Shown in pieces: positions 47,211 to 58,418 of a stretch of DNA of 64,000 nt. The stretch spans positions 4,250,001-4,314,000 of the forward strand of contig JAQISU010000057.1 of assembly GCA_029339505.1 (NCBI GenBank). The letters run 5' to 3'. Source of the stretch: Unio delphinus (Eukaryota; Mollusca; Bivalvia; Unionida; Unionidae). A model generated the notes under the pieces. The model searched no databases and was not told where the DNA came from. It was given only the letters and a program-made list of their open reading frames with translations. The position numbers and the translations under genes are program-made. Each line of letters begins with the position of its first letter. Position 1 is the first letter of the stretch.

Positions 47211-48768
47211 AGACAAATTATTTGATGCTATTCATGCGTTGTGTAAAGATGATCCTGTGTCAGTGTGGTTACTTAGTAGTGCTGGTTCTGAATCAGGATT
47301 TGATCAATTTGTAAGACCAAATGGTGAATTATATCGCGTTGAAGAATTTGATAACAGAATGAGAAAAATCGCTAATGATTTTTCACCGGAGAGTTCCCAT
47401 GAAAAACTACTGACGGATAGTTTTACTATTCCATCAGTGGTAGCTCACTTCGCAAGAGAAAAAAACTCATGGCGTCCAACACGAAGTGATTTTCTCGAGG
47501 ACGTTAAATTGAGTTGCATCGAATTTGGTCATGGAGGACTGTGGAATACAAAATACCATCGTGACGGTATGATTTCAATTGATATATCCGCGTGTTATCC
47601 TGGAAGTTTTCTCGGGTATGGAGAATGTAGTAACTATTTTAAACGATTTGGACACCCCACGCATGAAATGACTCGTGTTGCGATTAATGGGCCATTACCT
47701 GATTTTGATTTAACCGGATTCGCTCGTGTGATATCATTTGAACTCGCTACAGGGTTACATCCGTGTAGTTATGTTTGGCTTGGTAGACATATATCTGAAA
47801 AGGCCTGGATGCCAATAGTGTTACTACGATATATGATTGATTGTGGCATGCTGATATCGTTGATTGTTTCCGAAGCTATTATATGCTATCGAGCTCAGAA
47901 AGAAGTTTGGCTACCACAACCCGATCTAGATCGTATAATTAGCGAATTGCGAAAACAATTCCCTGATGGAAAATCGAAGATTTTAAATGAAGAACAAATC
48001 ATGAATTGGTCTAAGAAGTTATTTGAAATTAAAAAAGAACAAGCAAAGGATTTTGGACGAAGAATAATCGGTAAATTTACCCAGGGTGGACGATACGACA
48101 ACGCAAAATACTCTTCGCGGTTGATCATAGATGTCGCTGAATACGATTTTATTGCAGCGGATTTAATGAAACAGGGAAAACTTGTATCCCGTAAGGATGC
48201 TTTTCTATCCAATGGTGAGAAATTAGGTACGGATGTTACCTACTGTGATGGATATAATTCCCAGTACACACATTTGAGAAGTTCAATGTTAGCCTATGCT
48301 TCTATTAATCTATTTTCGATGATAAATAGATTTCCTAATACCGCGGTTAGAGTGGCCACTGATTCGATGTATATACACAATAAGTACAAATCAGCTGTAG
48401 CTAAATTCACAGATCCGGAGGAAGCGTGGGGGCGTTGGCGATTTAAAAAGGAGATGCTACATGAGTATTGTGAATCCGCAGACGTTGCCATGGATGAAAA
48501 GTACTTAAAATGTGATGAGATTCAATCAGAATTTTCTAATGCACCACCGGTATCTGATCCAATATGTAGATACAAGACAGTTTATTTAAACGGTTGTGGT
48601 GGGTCAGGAAAGACAACTCGTGCAATTGAATTATATCGTCGTGGAAACGCTAGCGTTTCTAACATGATTGTGTTAACACCGACTCACAGACTCGCCAGAG
48701 AGATGATACAGCGAGGGGTAAATGCCTGTACTTATCATAGTTTCTTTCGATGGAAAGGCGATGAATAG
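47197..48768 (+). pseudogene. Family B-type DNA polymerase with start of SF1 helicase, stops at TAG
   Basis: The frame is open from upstream of 47197; there is no ATG at the join, consistent with a frameshifted continuation. Palm motifs: ISIDISACYPGS (motif A, catalytic Asp), a conserved IIGKFTQGGRY block and LRSSMLAYASINL (motif B region), and VRVATDSMYI (motif C). The C terminus carries the Walker A loop NGCGGSGKTT and LTPTHRLAREM of a superfamily 1 helicase. In-frame TAG at 48766-48768 cuts the helicase between motifs Ia and II. A 16-bp palindrome (48644-48659) lies just after Walker A. Polintons normally use a protein-primed family B polymerase to replicate their DNA. Confidence 0.75.
48644..48659. 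repeat. Palindrome GAAACGCTAGCGTTTC inside the helicase coding region
   Basis: Perfect 16-bp palindrome encoding NASVS, identical to 50106-50121 inside the integrase gene, where it also encodes NASVS on the other strand. Confidence 0.8.
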
Positions 48769-48780
48769 ACCCCTGATCGA

Positions 48781-49863
48781 ATGGGTGATAAATTCATTCC
48801 TGAAATCATAATTTGGGATGAAATATGCACGGTATCGTTGAGAGTATTACAAACATTTCTCGAGTGGTTGTTAAACAAAAACACAAAAGTCGTCATGTGC
48901 GGTGATCACGGCCAACCACCACCATTTGTCGGTGGATCTCCACATGAATGGCTAAAGGGTTCTGTAGACTATTATGAAGAAATTAATACCGACCATAGAT
49001 CACTTGATGAACAATTACGCGAGTTCAAAGCACTGATTAGATTACAACCGGATAAAATCCTATGCGAAATAGCACGTGAAATAATTTCAGAAACTCCCAT
49101 GAATGATTTCTGGGAAACGTGGAGACCAAATGATTTGATAGTAGCAAGTAGAAAAATAGTCAGAGACACACTTCAGATGAAGTTATTTGAAACGCATAAA
49201 GAAAAATTTGCAACACTTCCAGTACCGTTGTGTTATAGGCCTTCGGATACACGAAAGCAGAATATTGAAGTTGATATTCCAGGGAAGAGTGAAAAGCAGA
49301 TTCTCGTGTTAAATGATATTGTACTGGTTGATATCAGCGTCGTCGAAAATGCATTGCGTGCTAATAAATCCCCATGGACGCTAGGATACGCAGCAACAAT
49401 ACACTCTTCACAGGGATTGACTATATCGAATACAATTGTTTGGATGGTGGATAATCACATCGAATGGTCAAATTTAGTCTATCTCGCAGTATCCAGAGTA
49501 CGAAACGTGAATCAACTTCGAAGAGTTGTTTTCGATGATAATGACACAACAATAAGTGATATTGATGTTAGCATCATTAATAAAAAACTCTCCGGTTACA
49601 AACAACAGGACAAAAAAAAACAACGAGAATTTGATATTGATGCTGAACTAATAATCACTTTGAAGAAACAACAGAATAATCACTGCGCGAGTTGCAATTG
49701 TATAATGCGTTGGCAGTATTCGGATAAGGATCCTCGCCAATTCACCGTAGACAGAAAAAATAACTATCTCGGTCATGTCAGAAACAATGTGATGTTGACT
49801 TGTCTTGAGTGCAACAGACGCCGGGGTGCCAGCACAATGCCTCTGGCATCGGGTGCTAATTAA
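48781..49863 (+). pseudogene. SF1 helicase C-terminal part with HNH domain, cut off by TAG
   Basis: Same frame as the preceding piece, four sense codons after its TAG. Helicase motifs in order: IIIWDEICTV (motif II), CGDHGQPPP (III), ATIHSSQGLTI (V) and VYLAVSRVRNVNQL (VI), as in Pif1/RecD-like enzymes. The last 60 residues form a zinc-HNH module: HCASCNCIM, then FTVDRKNNYLGH, then CLECNRRRG. Together with the upstream parts this would be a polymerase-helicase-HNH fusion of about 1,270 codons. It ends 8 nt inside the convergent integrase gene's 3' end. By itself this piece has no Walker A, so it could not act as a helicase. Confidence 0.78.
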
Positions 49864-50819
49864 GACCCCGCGGTGGTAATTGAGTATCCTCGGAAATTAC
49901 CTGTAGTTGTTGTCGAGTAAATCCTCGCTGAGGAGCAGTTGAATCCAGTTTATAGATTGCTGGTCTACCAGTTGATCGTGTTATACTAGATATCTTGTGT
50001 GCAGTAACACTCCAAATAGGATCAGTAGCCCTTTTTTTACCACCCTCAAGCTCTCCTGGTTCGTATAAGTACCTAACAGTGACATTACTACCAAGAATTG
50101 GTTGGGAAACGCTAGCGTTTCTAGGGAAATCTTTTTGTGGTTGTACGGGTATAGACTTCTTTTTAATAGCGTTCCTAGGTTTCATGTTGATTGTTCTAGT
50201 GATCTCATTATTCAGTGCGGTAATCACAGCTGGTAACCTTTTGACCCATTCACGGGATCGCTTTTCTTGAATGAATTCTTTTGCGTATTGATATCCAAAT
50301 AACCGCTCAGCAATCGTCCGATTAAATCGTTCGACAATGGCCTGATCGCGATGTAGCGCAGTATGCCCTCGTCGTATGGTGACATTATGATTTTTCATTG
50401 TAGATAGAACCGCACCCTGAAATTCCTTGCCAGGATCAACCTGCAATAGATTTGGCCAGTGCAGAGGACCTCGTCGATAAATCCTTTCAAATGCAGAAGC
50501 AACTTCAGTGGCTGATTTTGTTTTTAACGGTTCTGCTTCTTTGTATCGACTTGCAATATCAACTACGTTTAACGCATATTTGTAACCACGATCATGTGGC
50601 AAAAATAATATATCAGCCTGATGAACTTCATTAGGAGCAGTCACATCAAAATGCGAGAATTGAATTTGTTTAGGTGGTGGTAGATACATTTGCCATAGTG
50701 CCTGTTTGGATAACCAATCCGCCGCTGTAGTTTTTTTTCACTTTTGCAGCGCTAGCGAGTTTATGTACTGCTGATTTACCCCTGCAGTATCCTCTTGGGG
50801 AATAATAAATTGATTCCAT
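49856..50819 (-). pseudogene. Retroviral-type DD35E integrase, frameshifted near the N terminus
   Basis: The 277-codon frame 50689-49856 holds the catalytic core: D26 (HQADIL), D85 (LQVDPGKEF) and E120 (DQAIVERFNR), giving DD(35)E spacing. It continues to a C-terminal SH3/chromo-like part with VRYLYEPGELEGG and DPIWSVT. Upstream, a second frame from ATG 50819 encodes the family N-terminal signature YYSPRGY. The two frames are joined at an 8-T run (50731-50738). The Trp commonly seen after PRGY is Cys here. The enzyme would cut and join TIR ends and make the short target duplication. The frame break removes the N-terminal domain. Confidence 0.88.
50106..50121. repeat. Palindrome GAAACGCTAGCGTTTC inside the integrase coding region
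   Basis: Identical to 48644-48659. It encodes NASVS in the linker between integrase core and C-terminal domain. Confidence 0.8.
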
Positions 50820-50823
50820 ATTA

Positions 50824-51363
50824 TTAATTACCAGCACCCATCATCAATTTGCCTTTCATAGCTGATTTTACCAGCCACGAAGCCAACTTTTCTTTAAAAG
50901 ATTTATCAGGAATAGCATTTAACGCATGAATTAATTTCACATCCGCGAGATGCCTGTTTTGCAGATTGCTGCTTTTATATGCAACATCATGAGCATGACA
51001 CGCCTTATCAATAGCGTTTATCGGATACTCGCCGGATCGGGGTTGATTTTGATCATCAAGTCTGATATCTAATCGTGTTCCGGGACCACAGTAGCTATAT
51101 CCTGGAAGGTGCTTTTCTCCGGGGTACTTTGCCCATGGGGTTCCAGGGAGCTTTGTCAATTTGGCTGCGATATCACCTCCTCGTTTTTTTTTTAAAACAT
51201 CTCCGGATTGTAAAATCTTTGATTTTGTAGAAATAAATCTAAATTTTTTTATACCACATGTTGCACATCTACCAGTTAGTGCTGATCTGTTATTTTTAGT
51301 TGTAACCGTCGTCACATCATTTGTGCTAGTACGCGTTTTACACTTCACACAATATAGATCCAT
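50824..51363 (-). CDS. Zinc-ribbon plus parvovirus-type phospholipase A2 protein
   Basis: 179 codons, intact. Residues 4-44 form a four-Cys ribbon (C5, C8, C33, C36) resembling DUF5679 domains of large DNA viruses. A basic KKKR patch (58-61) follows. Residues 86-145 match the phospholipase A2 domain known from parvovirus VP1 and some Polinton/adintovirus proteins: calcium loop YCGPGT (91-96), then D119, C122 and the H125-D126 active pair in AIDKACHAHDVAY. Such enzymes breach endosomal membranes during entry; the same role here is inference. Its stop is 5 nt from the integrase ATG at 50819, and its start is 5 nt from the divergent ATPase start. Confidence 0.85.
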   Translation of the reverse strand: MDLYCVKCKTRTSTNDVTTVTTKNNRSALTGRCATCGIKKFRFISTKSKILQSGDVLKKKRGGDIAAKLTKLPGTPWAKYPGEKHLPGYSYCGPGTRLDIRLDDQNQPRSGEYPINAIDKACHAHDVAYKSSNLQNRHLADVKLIHALNAIPDKSFKEKLASWLVKSAMKGKLMMGAGN

Positions 51364-51368
51364 AATTT

Positions 51369-52007
51369 ATGTATAGAGATATGAATATAATTGATTTTTC
51401 AGCGACTAAAATAAGAGAACCAGTTAAGCATCATGCAGCGCTACCAAACTCTATCCGTGCAATTATAATCGGGCCATCTGGATCCGGCAAGACTCAATTG
51501 TTGCTCAATTTAATAATGAGATGGATGAAGTGGGATAAGTTGTATTTAATTGCTCCTAGCGTAGATGATCAACGATGCTATGAAGTGTTAAAGGATTTTA
51601 ACGAGAATGCATCAGAAATTAAAGGTGAGAATACCATTGATTTTATAACTGATATTGACGAGGCGCCATCCGTGGATGACCTTGATGGGAGTATTAACAA
51701 TTTAGTCGTATACGACGATGTGATGTTAGACAATCAAAAAAACCCAGCTAGAATATTTTCCCGGGGGCGTCACAAAAACACTGATGTGATATATGTCACT
51801 CAACGCTACACTCAGATTCCAAAAGTGATCAGAGATAACTGTAATATTCTTGCTGTGTTTAACGGCGTTGATACACATACGCTACGAAATATTTGGCAGA
51901 CATGGTGTTCCGATATGGACTTCAATCAATTTAAAAATTTCTTTAGTCATGCTCAGTCAACCCCGCATGGATTTGTAACAATAAATTTACATGATCCTCG
52001 GACATGA
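51369..52007 (+). CDS. FtsK/HerA-type genome packaging ATPase
   Basis: 212 codons, intact. Walker A GPSGSGKT (35-42), Walker B LVVYDDV (112-118) with its acidic pair, and a sensor YVTQR (142-146). An Arg-rich turn (IFSRGRHKN, 129-137) precedes the sensor, as in Polinton and poxvirus A32-like packaging ATPases that pump genomes into capsids. ATG 51369 or 51381 are both possible. It ends 10 nt before the right TIR. Only five bases separate it from the divergent PLA2 gene, so its promoter must lie in coding DNA. Confidence 0.93.
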   Translation: MYRDMNIIDFSATKIREPVKHHAALPNSIRAIIIGPSGSGKTQLLLNLIMRWMKWDKLYLIAPSVDDQRCYEVLKDFNENASEIKGENTIDFITDIDEAPSVDDLDGSINNLVVYDDVMLDNQKNPARIFSRGRHKNTDVIYVTQRYTQIPKVIRDNCNILAVFNGVDTHTLRNIWQTWCSDMDFNQFKNFFSHAQSTPHGFVTINLHDPRT

Positions 52008-52017
52008 TATCGTATCG

Positions 52018-52244
52018 GACTCGATCAAATATTTGGTTGAAATCATTTATTATTTTTGTTAACCAGAACTGAAAGTTCCAGCAGCAGAGAGGGTGGATGA
52101 CCACATCGTTGCGACCGAAATTGATTAAAAAATCGTAAAGTCTCCGTTTGCTAAATGGAGACTTATTTTTTTTGGTTAAAATAAGGTTTCGTAGGAAGCA
52201 TTATTTTTGCTTGAAAACGTGGTCTGTTCACCCTCTCTGCTGCT
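52018..52244 (-). repeat. Right terminal inverted repeat (227 bp)
   Basis: Reverse complement of 35417-35643 with one difference by eye. Ends CACCCTCTCTGCTGCT. Contains the mirror of the palindromic module at 52080-52244. Confidence 0.97.
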
Positions 52245-52249
52245 CATCA
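52245..52249 (+). repeat. Right target-site duplication of the Polinton
   Basis: CATCA, matching 35412-35416 (TCATCA if the last TIR base is shared). Confidence 0.8.
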
Positions 52250-52849
52250 TGATACAAATGCGTCAGACCGAAAACTAAATATGCAAGAAAGCAACGCTTT
52301 TCGAAAAGATGCACATAACAAAAACAATGGAATTGGTGTGTATATATGTGTCTGGAGCTATCCATGGTGGTTTTAAAAGTACGTTAGTGAATACAGACTA
52401 CTGCTCTAAATATGCTCAGACGCTTCCAGCTGGAAAGCTGACTACTGGAACAACATCAACAGTTTTGTTTCACGATTGCTTTCTATTTTATGATTTCAGA
52501 GCACGCCACCAGGATAGAAACTTTGAGTCACATGTCATCACGAAATTATATCCTTACAACCGGTTTCATTGATTTGCGCAACAGAATGTGTGAACAATTC
52601 AACTACGTCCTTTCAAACATGTTTGGTATCAAGATAATATAAAACTAGATTACAAAACATACGTAGCGCCGCTTTTCTTGCTTTTCACGAGACCACTTAA
52701 GATATTCTGTCATTTTCTCCATTTAACTTCATGTTTGCGAGACACTCTTCTTAAGCACTACATACATTCCTGGGTATCCATCGATTCGACCAGGGATGAA
52801 AAGATCAGTTATTATGTTCCAGAATCAACATATATTTATATATGAATAC
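52250..52849. other. Host flank, no gene seen
   Basis: The 87-codon frame at 52309-52572 has no recognisable features. Confidence 0.4.
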
Positions 52850-53275
<426 letters not shown>

Positions 53276-53712
53276 TCTCTTCTAGCCTTGTGTGTCGTTT
53301 TTTCTCCCCAAAAATTTGTGAACAGGTCAATTTTATTTTTATTTATGAAGAGCATGCAATGGGAGGTAATAAATCATGTACCCGGTAAACGCAAGTAGTA
53401 AGATTTCAGCAGGTGATGTCATTAATGTAATATTTAGCAGTTATCGTTGTCACTCATAGTCATCATTCTCAGGTTGTTCATCTAAAATGAAAAGACGGCA
53501 ATTCTTGCAGAACGGCAGATCATAAAAAGGAATTTTACCATATTGACCATAATTCGAATATTGTTGAAATTAATTTATACTTTCATAGGAAAAAATATTC
53601 CAGTTTACCGTTATTTGAAATTATTTAATAATGTTTTCTGGAAGAAACAAAATGCACTTGTGTTTTGTTTTTAATGTAACGTAACAGTAGTAAAGTCATT
53701 AAAGTCTGTGAA

Positions 53713-54172
53713 CCGCTCCGGTGGCCTAGTGGGTAGAACATCCTCCGGGAAAGCGGGAGGTCGTGGGTTCGATCCACGGTCGAGTCATACCAAAGACTTA
53801 CAAAAATGGTACTCAGCATTAAGAGGTTAGTGTTAGGACTGGTCGGCCTGGTGTCAGGATAATGTGACTGCGTCATGTTGCCCCAGTGCTAGACATCACT
53901 ATAAACTGCCTCACTGTACACATTGTAGCGATATGACTGCAAAATTATTAAAGCTACGTTAAAAGTCCTAATCAAACAAACAAATAAATTATTAGATAGG
54001 TTCAACTTGTATCATATCTTCACTCTCTCACTGCGTGAATGAAGCAAATTAGCTGCTAATGCATACTGTTGTAATCTGTCAGAATATCAAAGATAATTCA
54101 AGAAATCTTAGTGTTATGACTGCAAAATTGTTAAAGCTACGTTAAAATTCCTAATCAAACAAACAAACAAAA
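53713..54172 (+). mobile_element. tRNA-derived SINE, family A, copy 2 (chimeric)
   Basis: Head CCGGTGGCCTAGTGGGTAGA with B box GGGTTCGATCC, better preserved than copy 1. The body matches 28011-28320. From 53879 to 54106 it is identical to 28209-28436 including non-SINE flank, then a second, different SINE tail (TTATGACTGCAAAATTGTTA, ending in AAACAAACAAACAAAAA) follows at 54112-54172. Confidence 0.85.
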
Positions 54173-54234
54173 ATTAAATTCTGGGTTGTTCTTAGTCGAC
54201 AGTCGTAAATTCATTCATTCCTTAAGCTTTTGTT

Positions 54235-54419
54235 GTTTTAGGTTTAACGCCATTATTCAGCGCCGAAAATGAACCAAGAGCAAAAGGGAAGGTGCTGGAA
54301 AGCTTTCTCATATACCCACATTAGCCGTGTTTGCGACTCATAGCCATGGAGACAGAGGTGAGATGTCACTGATGCATAAAAGCTTTAGACCAATCGGCCA
54401 CCCATTGAGCCTCGCCTTG
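54235..54419 (-). mobile_element. tRNA-derived SINE, family B, copy 2 (degraded)
   Basis: Shares GGTTWAACGCCATT, GAGACAGAGGTGAGATG and TTTAGACCA-TCGGCCA with 27370-27634. Flanked by 14-bp duplications with one mismatch: CTTAAGCTTTTGTT (54221-54234) and CTTAAGATTTTGTT (54420-54433). Confidence 0.8.
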
Positions 54420-54433
54420 CTTAAGATTTTGTT

Positions 54434-55397
54434 ATTTATGATTCATTCTTAAATTAATATAATTCCCTTTTATGTAATATCGTACTTCTGTACGTATCGC
54501 ACATCAGCTTATATTGCTGTATATAAGTAAAGAAAAAAAAAATATAGTACACATTCCGAATGACATAGATTCTCTTCTATCATTTTCATTATTTAATTTT
54601 TCATGCACCATTGAAATACCCGTATACAACTTTATTTAGGAAACGTAGCTTTGTAAGGCCATTTTCTGCTTGCTGTCAACAACAAAAGACTGACTGTATG
54701 TACTTTCTCTTGCATTCTGATATGACTATGAGATGTTTTCCTGCTTCTACCGGTACGTATAGGACATCAAAATTTAAATACCAGTTTTTGTAAGTAAATC
54801 AAGCTATTTTTCAATGGAGATGCATCCAAGAATGATAAAAATGCAGTCTCAACTGTCTCTGGGATGCAGCGCGCGTACGTTTGTGACATTAAAGGAGTAG
54901 GGTTGGACAATTCTCAAAATGCAATTTTGTCAATTTTTTAGAAAAATATGGTCCTACTTAATTTCATGAAAATAAACAGAGTCTACAACTCTGGATTGTG
55001 CCAGAAAACATGTTTATAGCTTCAGTTTTAATTAGGACAAACACCGAAAGCTATACCATATCACACATGTCGTCAGCCTGCTGAGGAATGTGTGTTCCTT
55101 TATCCCGAACCCATATTTCGTTTCATGAAATCTAACACACCTGTTGGACATTAGTGACAACTGTTTCATGTTTGTATAAATTATTTCAACAGAATATTGC
55201 CATGCTTAATAAATACTAAAAAATTGGAAATTTGTAGAACATCCCCATATCATTGTTTATATCATTCTTTGTCATTAGTTTGAATAAAGCTTTCTAGGAC
55301 TAAATTCACATAGATAAAATCTTGCCATGACACCGTTCATTTAAACCAGTTTGATACATAATTTGAAGAGAAGACATAAACACTATTTTGATTATCA

Positions 55398-55457
<60 letters not shown>

Positions 55458-58115
55458 ACTTATAGAAATTATTAAATCTAGTTTTGTACACTAACGCCGT
55501 TGACCGACAGTTGGGTCCATGTCCTAAATATTTGAGTGATAATTTGGCCTAGGCACTGGTCATTGCAGATATGTCTGAAACGATTTAAGAGTATTCATCG
55601 CTTAAAATATTTGTATGTTTAACTCCTGCTTTACTTTGTTGCAAACTGTGTGAAATATATTTATCCTTAAATAAAGCTTTATTAATTCGCTTTGTCATAT
55701 TATTGTTATGGCAATATTTTAATAAAAGTCTCTTTTATAGATACTTGTTATTTGCTTGTAGTTGATTTTGTTTGCAACTCGATAACCATTCAATTTATTC
55801 TCGAAATTAACCGTCTTGTTCATAATTTTCCAGGCACTCCATTGTGACTTTTAAAAGGCTTTAAAGGAATGGCAAATAAGAATCGTGAAAAATATCATGT
55901 TCTGCCGACATAAAAATTTCAATAGTGCCACCTTTTTAAGTATGATGCATAACATTTATAAAATACTAAATAGAAAGCTTTTCAAGTGTTTATAATGTTT
56001 AAAATGTATACAGTATTAATGTGACCTGTACACATACACCAATTAAACCGAAATGAAACACTTCTATGGTTGTTGGGTTTCTTCTGCCACAAACAGCAAC
56101 GAATAATAATGGAATCAAGTAAGAAAGTGAGACGTCTATAGCTCTTAGAGCTTCTTTTCTCTCATCTCTCCAAATATAAACATATTTGGATATTTGCAAT
56201 CTCGCAATACAGTTTATAATACGAAAAGGACAGCAAATGTTAATATAAGGCTCATTTACATAATTTATAATCACTCTAAATCAGATTGTCTGAAAATAAC
56301 GAGACGCGAAATGTATTTGCAAGCAATATTATCAATCATCAATGATATGGTCTCAATGGGACAGATTTTCAAATGTATACTTATTTTAAAGCACATTTGC
56401 TGCTCTATGCAGCATTGAGTCAAGTCACTCTTGGCCGAACACCTTCGACTTTCCAGTACGCTGTGGGCAAAACATTGTTAAGCATTACGAGGACAAATTC
56501 TGGAAAGCCATTGGGCAGATTAAAATAGAAGAACCAACAGCAGGTTCGGTTTTTGGCTGAGGAAAGGTAAACAAGGCTTAAAAGTTACTGCAAATTTGTG
56601 CGTGATAAGGCCTATCGTCGTATTTTCAGGGAACTGTTTGGTGTGAAGAGGAAAAATAAGAATGTCGTTAAATAGTTCCGCGAATCTATAGGATATACAA
56701 GGCAACAGCTTTGATCAGAGTGACCAATTTCTTAACTTCGTTTTTTAGGATCTCAAGAAAGGTACTTCGGTCAGGCTACTTCTGCTGGCAGTCTTGACGA
56801 GACCGCGAGTTTATAGTATCATCTTTTTTGAACGTACTAGAAACCAAACATTCTCTAAAACAGTAAACGTTGGAACAGCTCATCAATGATATTTGCGGTT
56901 ATTGGTGCCAAACACATCCCGTGTTAAATGCATGTCATGATTGATCAAGAGATACAATACGACACCAATAAACTCGGTTGGAGGTATCTTGCAACACAAT
57001 GAGCCACGTTTCTGGACTACTCTTGTAGATTTGTGCCAAAGCGGCAGTAACTTTTTAAGACTCCTAAGTTACCAAGAATAGGCATCTTGAAATGACTGTC
57101 AAGCATATAAATACGCGTATCACCCAAACTTAGACGGCTGAAATAAGTGGTCGGCTTGGGCAATCGCTTTAGGGAGACTGTACAGAGCTGGCACTGTCAA
57201 AGAGCTTGCTTTTCAGCGTTGTTTCGAATAACATTAAGCACATAAAGGAGTACCCGGCTTAATTTAATGCGATTTGGGTTTTCAGTATGTTGCATTTGAG
57301 TTTATCATGACAAAAGATAAATGGTTCCGGATAATTCGAGACTGCTACCATTTACTCCGCCAGCCATCATTACAACAGTGGCTATCAGACAAACATGATT
57401 TCTGCATCCAAATGCTTAGATCTGATTGTCACTGCGTTTACTAAGTGATCAATGTTTTGGCGACCACGTTTGAGGTTTTTCATTTCTAACAAGTGCTTGC
57501 TTGTTATTTAATACACAACATCAAAGCCATAGAACATACTCCATGATATGAATATTTCTGAGGATTTTGGAGGACAGCTGCGTCCTGTAATCCAACTAGT
57601 CCATAGTCTGGCTTGGATACGATTTGTATATATGTCTTTCTTGCGATGTTATACTGACAGGTGAATTTATAAACAATTGGAAAACATTGATTCTTTCACC
57701 TGACTAACTGTAATATGCTGGGGATATGTCATATTTAACTGTAAATGTGTGTACCCTAAACCATGGCGTATAGGTTGTGTTTGTATCATACACATCTCAT
57801 AATCCATAGTTCCATAGTTTTTGCAGTATATGGATTTATAATATCAAATATGTTGTGTTTTGGATTCGTCGGTCCATGATTGACTCTCCGTATGTAGTCA
57901 TAACAATATAAATCAGAAACGTTTACGTAAGAGTAAATGTATTTTTTGATTAACATAATGCTCGCTCCCCTCATTCATTAAGATTAACGTAAGGCTTATT
58001 CGTGAATATCGGGCAGCATTTTTATTCTGAATGGCTTCTGATTGTCACAGTTTATTTATAACTTTTTTAAAGACACTTATTCGTGTAGTTCTAACTAATC
58101 AATTTTTTTGCGTTG

Positions 58116-58118
<3 letters not shown>
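54434..58118. other. No assigned gene
   Basis: Contains an (AT)n tract at about 55400-55454. The stretch 56410-57600 is less AT-rich and may be an old antisense coding remnant, but no motif could be fixed. Confidence 0.4.
55400..55454. repeat. (AT)n microsatellite
   Basis: About 55 bases of AT dinucleotide. Confidence 0.95.

Positions 58119-58186
<68 letters not shown>
58119..58186. repeat. (AT)n microsatellite
   Basis: About 68 bases of AT dinucleotide. Confidence 0.95.
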
Positions 58187-58189
<3 letters not shown>

Positions 58190-58334
58190 TTTGATTTCAT
58201 TTGTATTTTCATTAAATTATTTGTTTGTTACATCTACATCTGTACATAATTCTCAATCATAAATATACATGTAACCCAATTCGTGGTTTATTGATTGAAT
58301 TCTTAAAGAATGTTTGATATTTTGTTCTCATCAG

Positions 58335-58418
58335 GCTCCTACTAGAAATTCACAACGCGCAGCATACACGTTTATCCGAAGATGAAGTACATCATTGCGG
58401 GAAGAACGAAGTGTCCTG
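58335..58418 (+). CDS. Candidate internal exon, unknown gene
   Basis: Acceptor TTTGTTCTCATCAG before 58335 and donor GTAACA at 58419. At least one frame, with a split first codon, is open through it, encoding LLLEIHNAQHTRLSED followed by EVHHCGKNEVSW. The donor is only fair. The overlapping ATG frame (58382-58597) reads a different phase. No family recognised. Confidence 0.28.

Larger units (their letters stand above)
35417..52244. mobile_element. Maverick/Polinton virus-like DNA transposon, complete but defective
   Basis: 16,828 bp bounded by 227-bp TIRs and short target duplications. It carries the hallmark set of the group: a retroviral-type integrase, a family B-type polymerase, a packaging ATPase, an adenain-type protease, a major capsid protein and a penton-like protein, plus further small virion-type genes. 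Length and content match self-synthesising Polintons and the related adintoviruses. The block has no (AT)n runs, unlike its flanks. Four genes are disrupted (capsid, repeat protein, polymerase-helicase and integrase), so this copy could not move by itself unless the lesions are sequence errors. Confidence 0.96.

Noticed and set aside
47239..47241. Independent polymerase gene starting at 47239
   Set aside because: The codon there is TTG and the frame stays open well upstream, so this is a frameshifted continuation of the 46059 gene.
56410..57600. Possible antisense retroelement remnant
   Set aside because: Composition looks coding-like on the minus strand but no RT, endonuclease or integrase motif could be placed.
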